DNA from: Gemmatirosa kalamazoonensis
GTDB taxonomy: Bacteria; Gemmatimonadota; Gemmatimonadetes; Gemmatimonadales; Gemmatimonadaceae
Reading direction: 5' to 3'
NCBI RefSeq assembly: GCF_000522985.1
Contig: NZ_CP007129.1
Coordinates: 124,001-188,000 of the forward strand
Length of the DNA: 64,000 bases
Made by a program: the position numbers and the translations under genes. Below the pieces are notes generated by a model that was not told the origin of the DNA, did not search any database, and saw only the letters and a program-made list of their open reading frames with translations. Below, piece by piece: positions 29,237 to 37,478 of the stretch (the first letter of the stretch is position 1; each line of letters opens with the position of its first letter).

Positions 29237-32038
29237 CTACCGCGCGGGCGGCTCGCCGGCGTAGAACCACACCGACGCCGTGTAGTCCGGGACCTCGGTG
29301 CCGCGCGAGCTGCGCTGCACGAGGTTCTTGCGTCCGGACGGCGAGATCTGCGCGGGCGTCATGAACTTGTTGCCGATCGGTGGGATGGCGTGCAGGAACG
29401 ACAGTCCGCCCGGCGGGAACTCCACCGCCGTCGCCCCGGGCGTCATCTTGCGGTCTTCCGCGTTAGGCAGCCGAGGGGTCAGCACGCGGAGGAAGAGATC
29501 CGGCTCCGGCGTGACGACGGTGAGCGCGAGCGGACGCGTCTCGAGCACGGCCCAGTGCAGGTTCGCGTGGAACCCCTTGAACTCCGGGTACTGCCACACG
29601 AGCCCCGTGACCGCATCGTTGTACGGCTTGCGCCACACGTCGTACTCGACGCCCTCGCGACGGTTCTTCCACACGCGATACGGGCCGCGGCCGAGCCACC
29701 GCATCGCCGTCACCGCGGAGTCGGGCAGGTCGAACGTGATGCCCGCCGCGTCGACCTCGCCGTTCAACTCGTAGCGGTAGTCCAGCCCGAGCCAGCCGTC
29801 GGGGCGCAGCCGCCAGCGCCCCGAGCGGAGCGCGCCGTCGTACGTCGCCTCGACGACGTGGTCGGCCCCGTCGGCGCGGTGCGTGAGCGCGGTGAGCTTC
29901 CCCTCCGCGCCGCCGACGAGGCGTGGTCCGTCGGCGAGTGGCAGCGACGCGCTCCCGCGCGCCAGGCGCACGAGCCGCCCCGTCGCGCGGTCGATCTCCA
30001 CGCGCACGTCGCCCGCCGCGAGAGCGATGCGGTCGGCGGTCTCGGTGGCAGTGACCGCCGGACCGCGCGCTTCGTTAGGCACCACGCGCTGGGCGACCGC
30101 GCGCGGCGACCGGAGCATCCACGTCCACGTGTAGAGCTCGCGGCCGTGCGGGTCGGTCGCGGTGAGATACAGCGCGTCGTGCCGCGCCCACTCGGCGGGG
30201 AGGCCGAGCGCGAGCACGCCGCGCATCCCCGGCGCGACGCTCGGCGCGGCCGCCGTGCCGCGCACCGCCACCGTGTGCCCGGTGCGCCGATCGCTCGGCG
30301 CGGGGAAGTCGACGAGCTGCCACGCGAAGCGCACGCGGTCGAGGTTCGTGTAGTCGTAGCGGTTCTCGGCCACGAACCGCCCGTCGAACGTCGGCGGCAG
30401 CGTCTCCACGTCGCCGAGGTCGAGGTGCACCGGCGACCAGATCTTCTTGATCGTGTAGAAGCTCGCCTCCTTCTCGCGGTGCGGTCCCACGATGCCGTCG
30501 GCGCCGCGGTTCCCCTCGGTGTCGAGCGTGTCGCCGGGGAGGTCGGTGCGGAGCACGCCCTGATCGACGAGATCCCAGAGGAACATCCCCGCCCACCGCG
30601 GGTCGGCGAGCGCCGCGTTCCAGTAGTCGGCGAGCCCCGCACCGTGGCCGCCGTCGTAGAGCCCGTGCTGCACCTCGGTCGGCATGACGAGGTCGCGCCC
30701 CTGGAACACGCGGCCCGCGCAGCACGCGAGCGGGCGATAGTGCGCGGTGTTGATGCCGTCGTGCAGCGTCCACGGGTGCATCACCTTGCGGCCCTGCGGA
30801 TCCCACTTCGCGAAGTCGTCGTCGAGGTCGAAGTTGAAGCCGCCCTCGTTGCCGTTGTCCCACAGGACGATGCTCGGATGGTTCACGTCGCGCACCACGA
30901 GCTCGCGCACGAGCGTCTCGCCGACCGGCGTGTCGTAGTTGCGCTGCCATCCGGTGAGCTCGTCGAGCACGAACAGGCCCAGCGAATCGGCGACGTCGAG
31001 GAAGTGCGGGTCGGGCGGATAGTGCGACATCCGCACCGCGTTCATGTTCATGTCCTTGATCAGGTTCACGTCCATCTCGCTGATCGCGCGACTGGTCGTG
31101 CGCCCGGCCTCGGGCCAGAACGTGTGGCGATTGACGCCCTTGAGCCGCACCTTCGTGCCGTTGACGTAGACGCCGTCCTCGGGCCGCACCTCGACGGTGC
31201 GGAAGCCGATGGTCTCCGTGACGGTGTGGCCGCCGGCGAGCGCGACGCGGAGCCGATAGCGGTTCGGCTCCTCCGGGTTCCACGGCCGCACGCCGGCGAC
31301 GCGGCCGCGCAGCGTGGCGACGCCGCCCGTCGCCGTGCCGGCGAGCGCCCCGCCTAACGGCCGGCCGTCGAGCGCAAGCACCTGCGCGGTGACGCGCGCG
31401 CCGTCGAGCCGCGACGAGTCAGAGGTGCCGACGTACGCGTCCACGCGCAGCGTGCCGTCGGCGCGCGCATCGACGGCGACACGGTCGATGTGCCGCGCGG
31501 GCATGGCCTCGAGGTACACGGGGCGGTAGATGCCGCCGAACACCCAGAAGTCGCCCTGCCGCTCGGCGCGGTTCACCGACTCGTCGGCGGAGTGCTCGTC
31601 GACGTCGGCCTCGATCACGTTCTCCTCGCCGTACTTCAGCAGCGGCGTGACGTCGTACGTGAAGCGATAGAACCCGCCGCGGTGGGTGGGCCCGGCCGAT
31701 GCGCCGTTCACGCGCACGGTCGCGTCGGTCATCACGCCCTCGAACACGAGGCGCACGGCCTTGCCGCGCCACGCCGCGGGCACCTGGAAGCGTCGGCGGT
31801 ACGCGCCGCGGTCCGGCGGGTCGACGTCGCGGCCGTAGCTGTAGGTGCCGAACTTCTGCAGCTCCCAGTTCGACGGCACGGCGATCGTCGTCCACCTGCC
31901 CGCGTTCTGCCCCGACGACATGCGGAACTCCCACGGCACCGTGTGGTCCTTGTCGGGGCCGGAGAGCATGAGCGTCTCCGTCGGTTGGGCCCCGATGGGC
32001 AGGCCGAGGAACGTCAGCGCGACGAGCCATCGCGTCAT
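29237..32038 (-). CDS. GH2-family glycoside hydrolase (beta-galactosidase-like)
   Basis: A 933-residue exported GH2 enzyme. After a signal peptide (to about residue 17, PIGAQ) come the sugar-binding jelly roll (about 30-185), the immunoglobulin-like domain (about 190-290), and the TIM barrel. The barrel has RLKGVNRHTFWPEAGRT, the acid/base E398 in GNEGGFN and the nucleophile E455 in MPTEVQHG. Further beta domains follow. The NxHxxxP-type loop GVNRH is typical of LacZ/GH2. The exact substrate is unknown; beta-galactoside or beta-glucuronide are equally possible. A GTG two codons upstream is an alternative start. With GH95 nearby, it suggests degradation of branched plant polysaccharides. Confidence 0.87.
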   Translation of the reverse strand: MTRWLVALTFLGLPIGAQPTETLMLSGPDKDHTVPWEFRMSSGQNAGRWTTIAVPSNWELQKFGTYSYGRDVDPPDRGAYRRRFQVPAAWRGKAVRLVFEGVMTDATVRVNGASAGPTHRGGFYRFTYDVTPLLKYGEENVIEADVDEHSADESVNRAERQGDFWVFGGIYRPVYLEAMPARHIDRVAVDARADGTLRVDAYVGTSDSSRLDGARVTAQVLALDGRPLGGALAGTATGGVATLRGRVAGVRPWNPEEPNRYRLRVALAGGHTVTETIGFRTVEVRPEDGVYVNGTKVRLKGVNRHTFWPEAGRTTSRAISEMDVNLIKDMNMNAVRMSHYPPDPHFLDVADSLGLFVLDELTGWQRNYDTPVGETLVRELVVRDVNHPSIVLWDNGNEGGFNFDLDDDFAKWDPQGRKVMHPWTLHDGINTAHYRPLACCAGRVFQGRDLVMPTEVQHGLYDGGHGAGLADYWNAALADPRWAGMFLWDLVDQGVLRTDLPGDTLDTEGNRGADGIVGPHREKEASFYTIKKIWSPVHLDLGDVETLPPTFDGRFVAENRYDYTNLDRVRFAWQLVDFPAPSDRRTGHTVAVRGTAAAPSVAPGMRGVLALGLPAEWARHDALYLTATDPHGRELYTWTWMLRSPRAVAQRVVPNEARGPAVTATETADRIALAAGDVRVEIDRATGRLVRLARGSASLPLADGPRLVGGAEGKLTALTHRADGADHVVEATYDGALRSGRWRLRPDGWLGLDYRYELNGEVDAAGITFDLPDSAVTAMRWLGRGPYRVWKNRREGVEYDVWRKPYNDAVTGLVWQYPEFKGFHANLHWAVLETRPLALTVVTPEPDLFLRVLTPRLPNAEDRKMTPGATAVEFPPGGLSFLHAIPPIGNKFMTPAQISPSGRKNLVQRSSRGTEVPDYTASVWFYAGEPPAR

Positions 32039-32064
32039 CGACACGACTCCACTGCGAGGTGATC

Positions 32065-32150
32065 TCGATTCGAGGAATCGGGAGGATTCACGGAATCCCG
32101 TTCACCGACGCGAGCGGCATTCCTCGAATTCTCCGGATTGCTCGAATTGA
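32065..32150. repeat. Intergenic hairpin repeat (TTCGAGGAAT unit)
   Basis: Imperfect inverted repeat upstream of the GH2 gene. Arms are 32065-32096 and 32119-32150, each built from two degenerate copies of an AT-richer unit (TCGAGGAATC / GGAGGATTC). It ends 36 bp before the stop of the DUF6510 gene. Confidence 0.7.
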
Positions 32151-32185
32151 AACACGAAGAGCGTGGAGTCCGGAAGCGGCGCGCC

Positions 32186-32464
32186 TCAGGACGGCGGCGC
32201 GTCGGGGACGGCGAGCAGCGCGATCCCCGACACGTCGGCGCGCAGCCACCCCGGCGTGCGCGCGAGCCGCAGCATCACCGCGTCGCAGCCCGGGCAGCGC
32301 ATGACGGTGCCCATCGCGTGCCCGTAGACGAGCAGGGCCCCGACCGACCAGGCCGTGCCGCACCCCGCGCACGTCGCGGCCGCCGCCGTCACGTCGCGCG
32401 CGAACAGCTCGCGCAGCATGCCGCCCGCCGCGTTGCCGTCGAGTCGCATCTCTTCCGATCGCAT
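32186..32464 (-). CDS. DUF6510-like zinc-ribbon protein
   Basis: A 92-residue protein with two CxxC pairs (CAGCGTAW and CPGCDAVML) that form a zinc-ribbon-like fold, preceded by a helix (GNAAGGMLRELFARD). It resembles the DUF6510 family, usually encoded next to an FAD-dependent ferredoxin-reductase-like protein and a sulfite-oxidase-like protein, exactly the two genes upstream here. Its role is unknown; a small partner of the redox pair is likely by context. Confidence 0.75.
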   Translation of the reverse strand: MRSEEMRLDGNAAGGMLRELFARDVTAAAATCAGCGTAWSVGALLVYGHAMGTVMRCPGCDAVMLRLARTPGWLRADVSGIALLAVPDAPPS

Positions 32465-32527
32465 GCGTGCCTCCCGAGGCCAGACAGGACGACGACAGGA
32501 TCGTCAGGACCTGTCGCTCCATGGTTT

Positions 32528-32622
32528 CGACAGGATGAACACAACGGACAGGATGAAAACCAACGACGAAGGCGCTGCAATTCGCTGTTGGTTTCATCCT
32601 GTCCGTCCCGTTCATCCTGTCC
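32528..32622. repeat. Intergenic hairpin repeat (GGACAGGATGAA unit)
   Basis: Inverted repeat between the DUF6510 gene and the flavoprotein gene. Arms are 32528-32564 and 32587-32622, each with two copies of GGACAGGATGAA separated by a few bases. A GTTAGGC site follows at 32635. It sits inside what looks like an operon, so it may set relative expression rather than end all transcription. Confidence 0.78.
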
Positions 32623-32635
32623 AAAGAACGCACCG

Positions 32636-33406
32636 TTAGGCAGCGTCTCCCGTCGGCCCGAAGCGCTCGGTGCGTACGCGCATCGGGTCGTGGCCCAACG
32701 CGACGAGCTCCGTCGCCACGGCCTCGACGAATGGCGTGGGGCCGCAGACGAACACGCGCGGCGCGACCGCCGCCGGCCAGCTCGTCGCCTCGAGCATCGC
32801 ACGGTCGACGCGGCGCCGGTAGCCCGGCCACGCGTCCGCCGACTCGCGCGTGAGCGTCAGCACCACCTCCACGTCGGCGTCGGCGGCGAGGCGCTCGAGC
32901 TCCGCGCGATACAGCACGTCGTCGCGCCGGCGCGCGGAGTACAGCAGCCGCACCGGCACGCGTGCGCGCGTCGCCGCGTCGGCATGCGCGCGGTGGCGGA
33001 GCATCGCCATGAGCGGCACCACGCCCGAGCCGCCGGCGACGAGCTGCAGCGGGCCCGCCATCGCGGTGCTCCACACGAAGTATCCGCCGATCGGGCCACG
33101 CACCTCGAGGCCGTCGCCGGGGCGCAGCACGTCGGCGAGATAGGGGGACACCTCGCCGTCGTCGAGCCGCTCCACGGTGAGCGCGACGGTCGGGTCCTCC
33201 GGCGGCGACGCGATCGAGTACGAGCGCTGCGCCTCGTAGCCGTCCTCCGCGACGAGCCGGACGTCGACGTGCTGCCCGGCGCGGTGCCCCGCCCACTCGG
33301 GGACGTCGAGCAGTAGCGTGCGCGCCCGCGGCGACTCGGCCCGCACATCGACCACCGTCGCCACGCGCCAGACGAGCGGCGCGTTAGGCACGCCGTCAGG
33401 GATCAC
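32636..33406 (-). CDS. Ferredoxin-NADP reductase-like FAD oxidoreductase
   Basis: A 256-residue flavoprotein of the ferredoxin-reductase superfamily. The FAD-binding barrel has RSYSIAS (flavin) and GPIGGYFVW. The NAD(P) domain has LVAGGSGVVPLMAMLRH and ends with VFVCGPTPFVEAV and the terminal aromatic ERFGPTG. I chose GTG at 33406: it overlaps the TGA of the molybdoprotein gene (GTG ATC CCT GAC), giving coupled translation. The pairing suggests that it passes electrons to or from the sulfite-oxidase-like enzyme. Its stop codon TAA is embedded in a GCCTAACG site. Confidence 0.85.
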   Translation of the reverse strand: MIPDGVPNAPLVWRVATVVDVRAESPRARTLLLDVPEWAGHRAGQHVDVRLVAEDGYEAQRSYSIASPPEDPTVALTVERLDDGEVSPYLADVLRPGDGLEVRGPIGGYFVWSTAMAGPLQLVAGGSGVVPLMAMLRHRAHADAATRARVPVRLLYSARRRDDVLYRAELERLAADADVEVVLTLTRESADAWPGYRRRVDRAMLEATSWPAAVAPRVFVCGPTPFVEAVATELVALGHDPMRVRTERFGPTGDAA

Positions 33407-34022
33407 CCTGGTAGCGCTGCTCGCGCCACGGGTCGCCGCGGTCGTGGTAGCCGAGCTCCTCCCAGAAGCCGGGGACGTTCTTCTCATGGAGCGTGAGGCC
33501 GCGCACCCACTTCGCGCTCTTCCAGAAGTACAGGTGCGGCACGAGCAGCCGCACCGGGCCGCCGTGCTCCGGCGCGAGCGGCGCGCCGGCGTAGCCGAAC
33601 GCGACCCACGCCCGCCCGCCGGTGACGTCGGCCAGCGGGAGGTTCGTCGTGTAGCCGCCGTCGCAGAACGCGACGACGTACGGCGCGCGCGCCACGCCGC
33701 GCGCCGCCGCCGCGTCGAGCAGCGCGTCGACGGAGACGCCGTCCCACGTCGTGTCGAACTTCGACCACTTCGTGACGCAGTGGATGTCGACCGTCGGCGT
33801 CTCGCGCGGCAGCGCCTGCAGCTCGTCCCACGACCAGCGGGCGGCGCGGCCCGCGGCGTCGCGGATCGTGAAGTCCCACGTCGCGAGGTTCACGCGCGGC
33901 GTCGGGCCGGCGGAGAGCACCGGGAAGTCGCGCGTCTCGTACTGGCCGGGCGGCAATCGGCCGGGCGGCGTCTGCGGACGGCGTCCGACGAAGCCGCGGG
34001 CGATGAAGGGGCGGTCGCTCAT
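33396..34022 (-). CDS. Sulfite-oxidase-like molybdopterin enzyme
   Basis: A 208-residue protein of the sulfite oxidase/YedY molybdopterin-domain family, lacking a signal peptide. It shows the cofactor Cys region (VDIHCVTKWSKFDTTWDGV), GGYTTNLPLADV, and the closing GPVRLLVPHLYFWKSAKWV and HEKNVPGFWEELGYH. It is shorter than eukaryotic sulfite oxidases because it has no haem or dimerisation domain. The substrate is unknown. It is the first gene of a three-gene operon with the FAD reductase and DUF6510. It is divergent from the cNMP/TrxR fusion gene across 87 bp. Confidence 0.87.
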   Translation of the reverse strand: MSDRPFIARGFVGRRPQTPPGRLPPGQYETRDFPVLSAGPTPRVNLATWDFTIRDAAGRAARWSWDELQALPRETPTVDIHCVTKWSKFDTTWDGVSVDALLDAAAARGVARAPYVVAFCDGGYTTNLPLADVTGGRAWVAFGYAGAPLAPEHGGPVRLLVPHLYFWKSAKWVRGLTLHEKNVPGFWEELGYHDRGDPWREQRYQGDP

Positions 34023-34109
34023 GGGGGGGGGAGGAGGTACCGGGTGGCGCGATCGGGCGCGGGACGTGACGCGTCGTGTAGAATGATGTGGTACCGGCCC
34101 CACGAGCGC

Positions 34110-35786
34110 ATGACGAATCCCGTCGAGTCCGCCGACCAGCGCGCGAGCGTGGCGGCGATGTTCCCCACGCTGACCGACGCCCAGCGCCAGCGCCTCGCCG
34201 CGCACGGGCGCGAGCGGCGCGTCGCCGACGGCGAGGTGCTCGTCGAGGTCGGCCAGCGCGACATCCCGTTCTTCGTCGTCACCGCGGGGAGCATCGAAGC
34301 GGCGCGGCCGTCGACGTCGGTCGATCGCGTCATCGTCACGCTGGAGCCGGGGATGTTCACCGGCGAGGCGACGATGCTCACCGGCCGACCGGCGATCACG
34401 CGGCTGCGTGCGGCGGGTCCGGGTACGGTGCTCGAGATCCCCCGCGAGCGGCTGCTCGACGCCGTCGTACGGAACGATCCGGAGCTGAGCGACATCCTGC
34501 TCCGCGCGTTCGTGCGCCGTCGACAGGATCTCATCGCGAGCGGCGGCGGCGATGCGCTGCTGCTCGGCTCCACGCACTCGGCGGCGACGCTGCGCGTGCG
34601 CGAGTTCCTCACGCGCAACGGGCACCCGTTCACGTTCGTGGACCTCGACCGCGACGAGGGCGCGCAGGATCTGCTCGACCGCTTCGACGTCGGCGTGGCG
34701 GACGTGCCCGTGCTCGTGGCGTGCACCGGCGACGTGCTTCGCAACCCGTCGAACGAGGCGGTCGCGCGCACGCTCGGGCTGAACGCCGCGATCGACGCGG
34801 CGCAGGCGCGCGACGTCGTCGTCGTGGGCGCCGGGCCGTCGGGGCTCGCGGCCGCGGTGTACGCGGCGTCGGAGGGGCTCGACGTGCTCGTGATCGAGAG
34901 CGACGTCCCCGGCGGCCAGGCGGGCAGCTCGTCGCGCATCGAGAACTACCTCGGCTTCCCGGTCGGCATCTCGGGCGCGGACCTCACGGCGCGTGCGTTC
35001 GTGCAGGCGGAGAAGTTCGGCGCGCAGGTGCTCGTCGCCGACGGCGCGCGGCGGCTCGCGTGCGACTGGCCGCGCTACGAGCTCGAGGTGTCCGACGGCA
35101 GCATCGTGCCGACGCGCACGGTGATCATCGCCACGGGAGCGGAGTACCGCCGGCTCCCGCTCGTCGACGTCGCGCGCTTCGAGGGCGCGGGCGTGTACTA
35201 CGCGGCGACGCACATGGAGGCGCAGCTCTGTCGCGGCGAGGAGGTGATCGTCGTCGGCGGCGGCAACTCCGCGGGACAGGCCGCGGTGTTCCTCACGGAG
35301 CACTGCGCGCGCGTGCATCTGCTCGTGCGCGCCGACGGGCTCTCGGAGTCGATGTCGAAGTACCTCATCAACCGCATCGAGCAGCACCCGAAGATCACGC
35401 TGCGCACGCGCACCGAGGTGACCGCGCTGCTCGGCGGCGCCCACCTCGAGCGCGTGGAATGGACGGACCGGCGCGCGGGAACGGCGGAGACGCGCGACCT
35501 GCGGCACGTCTTCACGATGACCGGCGCGGACCCGTGCACGGCGTGGCTGCGCGGCTGCGTCACGCTCGACGACCGCGGCTTCATCAAGACGGGCCCCGAC
35601 CTGACGCGCGACGAGCTCGCGGCGGCGCGCTGGCCGCTCGAGCGCGTTCCGTACCTGCTGGAGACGAGCCTTCCCGGCGTGTTCGCGGTCGGCGACGCGC
35701 GCGCCGGCAACGTGAAGCGCGTCGCCTCCGCCGTCGGCGAGGGGTCGATCGCCGTGTCGTTCGTGCACCGGGTGCTGCATGCATGA
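34110..35786 (+). CDS. cNMP-binding / glutaredoxin-like / thioredoxin-reductase-like fusion
   Basis: A 558-residue three-part protein. Residues 10-130 form a cyclic-nucleotide-binding fold (FTGEATMLTGRPA is the phosphate-binding cassette region). Residues 148-225 look like a glutaredoxin/thioredoxin fold without a CxxC (LLGSTHSAATLRVREFL). From 235 a TrxR-type FAD/NAD(P) module follows (VVVGAGPSGLAAAVYA; GGQAGSSSRIENYLGFP; then VVGGGNSAGQAAVFL). The redox CxxC of true TrxR (CATC) is replaced by AATHMEAQLC, so classical thioredoxin reduction is unlikely. Arg/Asn residues in the cNMP cassette differ from CRP, so ligand identity is open. ATG at 34110 is preferred; 34083 is an alternative. The next gene is a UBP zinc finger. 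Confidence 0.83.
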   Translation: MTNPVESADQRASVAAMFPTLTDAQRQRLAAHGRERRVADGEVLVEVGQRDIPFFVVTAGSIEAARPSTSVDRVIVTLEPGMFTGEATMLTGRPAITRLRAAGPGTVLEIPRERLLDAVVRNDPELSDILLRAFVRRRQDLIASGGGDALLLGSTHSAATLRVREFLTRNGHPFTFVDLDRDEGAQDLLDRFDVGVADVPVLVACTGDVLRNPSNEAVARTLGLNAAIDAAQARDVVVVGAGPSGLAAAVYAASEGLDVLVIESDVPGGQAGSSSRIENYLGFPVGISGADLTARAFVQAEKFGAQVLVADGARRLACDWPRYELEVSDGSIVPTRTVIIATGAEYRRLPLVDVARFEGAGVYYAATHMEAQLCRGEEVIVVGGGNSAGQAAVFLTEHCARVHLLVRADGLSESMSKYLINRIEQHPKITLRTRTEVTALLGGAHLERVEWTDRRAGTAETRDLRHVFTMTGADPCTAWLRGCVTLDDRGFIKTGPDLTRDELAAARWPLERVPYLLETSLPGVFAVGDARAGNVKRVASAVGEGSIAVSFVHRVLHA

Positions 35787-35815
35787 GCGGCGCGCGGAGA
35801 ACGCGGAGAACATCT

Positions 35816-35903
35816 TTGAACCGCAGAGGACGCAGAGGGGCGCAGAGGACACCAACGGCAATTGGTTCTCCTCTGCGGCCCTCTGCGGCCCTCTGCGGTT
35901 CAA
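35816..35903. repeat. Intergenic hairpin repeat (CCGCAGAGG unit)
   Basis: Inverted repeat between the cNMP/TrxR fusion and the UBP zinc-finger gene. Arms are 35816-35853 and 35864-35903, each with three copies of the 9-10 nt unit CCGCAGAGG(A/G). It is the same unit family as at 21.3 and 63.5 kb. Confidence 0.8.
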
Positions 35904-35923
35904 TGACACAGCGAGAGTACACC

Positions 35924-36193
35924 ATGCCTAACGAGACCTGCGGCCACATCGAGGCGATCACCGACGTGCGACACGCGGCGACGCGCGAGTGCGCGGAGTG
36001 CGTGAAGACCGGCGCCCGCTGGATGCACCTGCGCACGTGCCAGTCGTGCGGCGTGACGCTCTGCTGCGACAGCTCGCCGAACCGGCACGCCTCGAAGCAC
36101 GCACGCGCCGCGGACCACCCCGTGATCGCCTCGGCGGAGCCGGGGGAGCGGTGGCTGTACTGCTATCCGGACGACGCGTACGCGGAGTACTGA
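35924..36193 (+). CDS. UBP-type zinc-finger protein
   Basis: An 89-residue protein that is almost entirely a ZnF-UBP domain. Potential zinc ligands are C6, H8, C23, C26, C39, C42, C47, C48, H55, H59 and H65, in the order typical of the domain (CGH, then CAEC, CQSCG, CCD, RHASKH and HP). In eukaryotes this fold binds the free C-terminus of ubiquitin. No ubiquitin-like gene is nearby, so the bacterial ligand is unknown. It follows the cNMP/TrxR fusion and probably works with it. The ATG is part of ATGCCTAACG, so a GCCTAACG site begins at the start codon. Confidence 0.85.
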   Translation: MPNETCGHIEAITDVRHAATRECAECVKTGARWMHLRTCQSCGVTLCCDSSPNRHASKHARAADHPVIASAEPGERWLYCYPDDAYAEY

Positions 36194-36211
36194 ACAGCGC
36201 GGAGGTGCGCG

Positions 36212-37474
36212 ATGCGGACGTCAGCGTCCTGCACGGCCATCCTGGCGTGCGTGGTCATGGGCCATCCGGCGCCGGCCGTCGCACAGGTCGATCAACAGCG
36301 CGCGCAGCAGTTCTTCGCCGAAGCCCGGGCGCTCTGTGAGCGCGACGGCGGGCGCCTCTGGGGCGAGTCGATCTGCATGCCGATGGTGATCGGCGACGCG
36401 CGGATGCAGACGTTCGCCACGAGCCAGCCGCCGCCGGACGCGCCGCGCCCGAAGCTCATCGGCATCGTGAACGGACCGATCCGGTGGGGCGACACCATGT
36501 GGGCGGCGATGTCGTGGGCGACGCTGGCCGACGAACCGCCTCACGTGCGCGACGCGATGCTCCTCCACGAGTCGTTCCACATCGTCCAGATGCGGCGCGG
36601 GCTGGTCGTCGAGACGACGCTGGCCGAGCATCTGGACTCCCCGGATGGGCGGTACTGGCTGCGGCTCGAATGGCACGCGCTCGCGCGAGCGCTGCGGGAT
36701 TCGGGCGACGCGCGCACGCGGGCCGTTCGCGACGCGCTGGCCTTTCGCCAGGCTCGGCACGCGCGCTTTCCGGACATGGTGGAGACCGAGCGCGCCCTCG
36801 ACATCACCGAAGGGCTCGCGTCGTACACGGGCGTCGTGCTCGCCGCGCAATCCGAGGCCGACGCGATCGCGGCCGCGATCGACGAGCTGGCCGGGCAGGA
36901 GAGCGGCGAGAGCTACGTGCGCACCGCCGCGTACGCGTCGGGCCCCGCGTACGGCCTGCTGCTCGACGCCGCGTCTCCCGGCTGGACACGAACGGTGCGC
37001 GCGAGCGACGATCCCGCCGCGATGCTGATGCGCGCGCTCGCGATACGGCCCGCCACCGACCTCGATGCGGCCGTCGCGCGATACGGCGGCGCCGAGATCC
37101 GCGCCGCCGAAGACCGACGCGCGCAGCAGCGGCAGGCTCGCGTCGCCGAGCTGCGTCGCCGGTTCGTCGACGGCCCGGTGCTCCTCATGCCGGGCGGAGG
37201 CAGCGGCTTCTCGGATTCCCACGGGGCCCTGGTCATCCCGGACGTCGGGACGATCTGGTTCGGCGAGTACCACCAGAAGGGACCGTGGGGCGCGCTCGAC
37301 GCCGACAACGGCGTGCTCCTCTCGACCGACGGCAGCACGCGGCGTCTGCCGGCGCCGGTGCGGCGCGACGAGACGACGCTCACCGGAGACGGGTGGACGC
37401 TGCAGATCGCACCCGGTTGGATGATCCGCGAAGGCGCGAGGCCGGGTGACTTGGAGCTCGTCAGACGACCGTGA
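36212..37474 (+). CDS. Secreted zincin-like putative metalloprotease
   Basis: A 420-residue exported protein of no family that I can name. A signal peptide ends near residue 25 (AVAQ). A zinc-binding HExxH is present (LLHESFHIVQM: H119, E120, H123), and E200 in DITEGLASYTG is well placed as third ligand, the gluzincin pattern. The C-terminal third (from about 320) is beta-rich and may be a separate domain. The spacer to the UBP gene is only 18 bp, so it may be co-transcribed. Peptidase activity is inferred from the motif. Confidence 0.68.
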   Translation: MRTSASCTAILACVVMGHPAPAVAQVDQQRAQQFFAEARALCERDGGRLWGESICMPMVIGDARMQTFATSQPPPDAPRPKLIGIVNGPIRWGDTMWAAMSWATLADEPPHVRDAMLLHESFHIVQMRRGLVVETTLAEHLDSPDGRYWLRLEWHALARALRDSGDARTRAVRDALAFRQARHARFPDMVETERALDITEGLASYTGVVLAAQSEADAIAAAIDELAGQESGESYVRTAAYASGPAYGLLLDAASPGWTRTVRASDDPAAMLMRALAIRPATDLDAAVARYGGAEIRAAEDRRAQQRQARVAELRRRFVDGPVLLMPGGGSGFSDSHGALVIPDVGTIWFGEYHQKGPWGALDADNGVLLSTDGSTRRLPAPVRRDETTLTGDGWTLQIAPGWMIREGARPGDLELVRRP

Positions 37475-37478
37475 CGGT

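Noticed and set aside
35924-36193. Bacterial ubiquitin-like conjugation operon
   Set aside because: No E1, E2, deubiquitinase or ubiquitin-like gene is near the ZnF-UBP gene.
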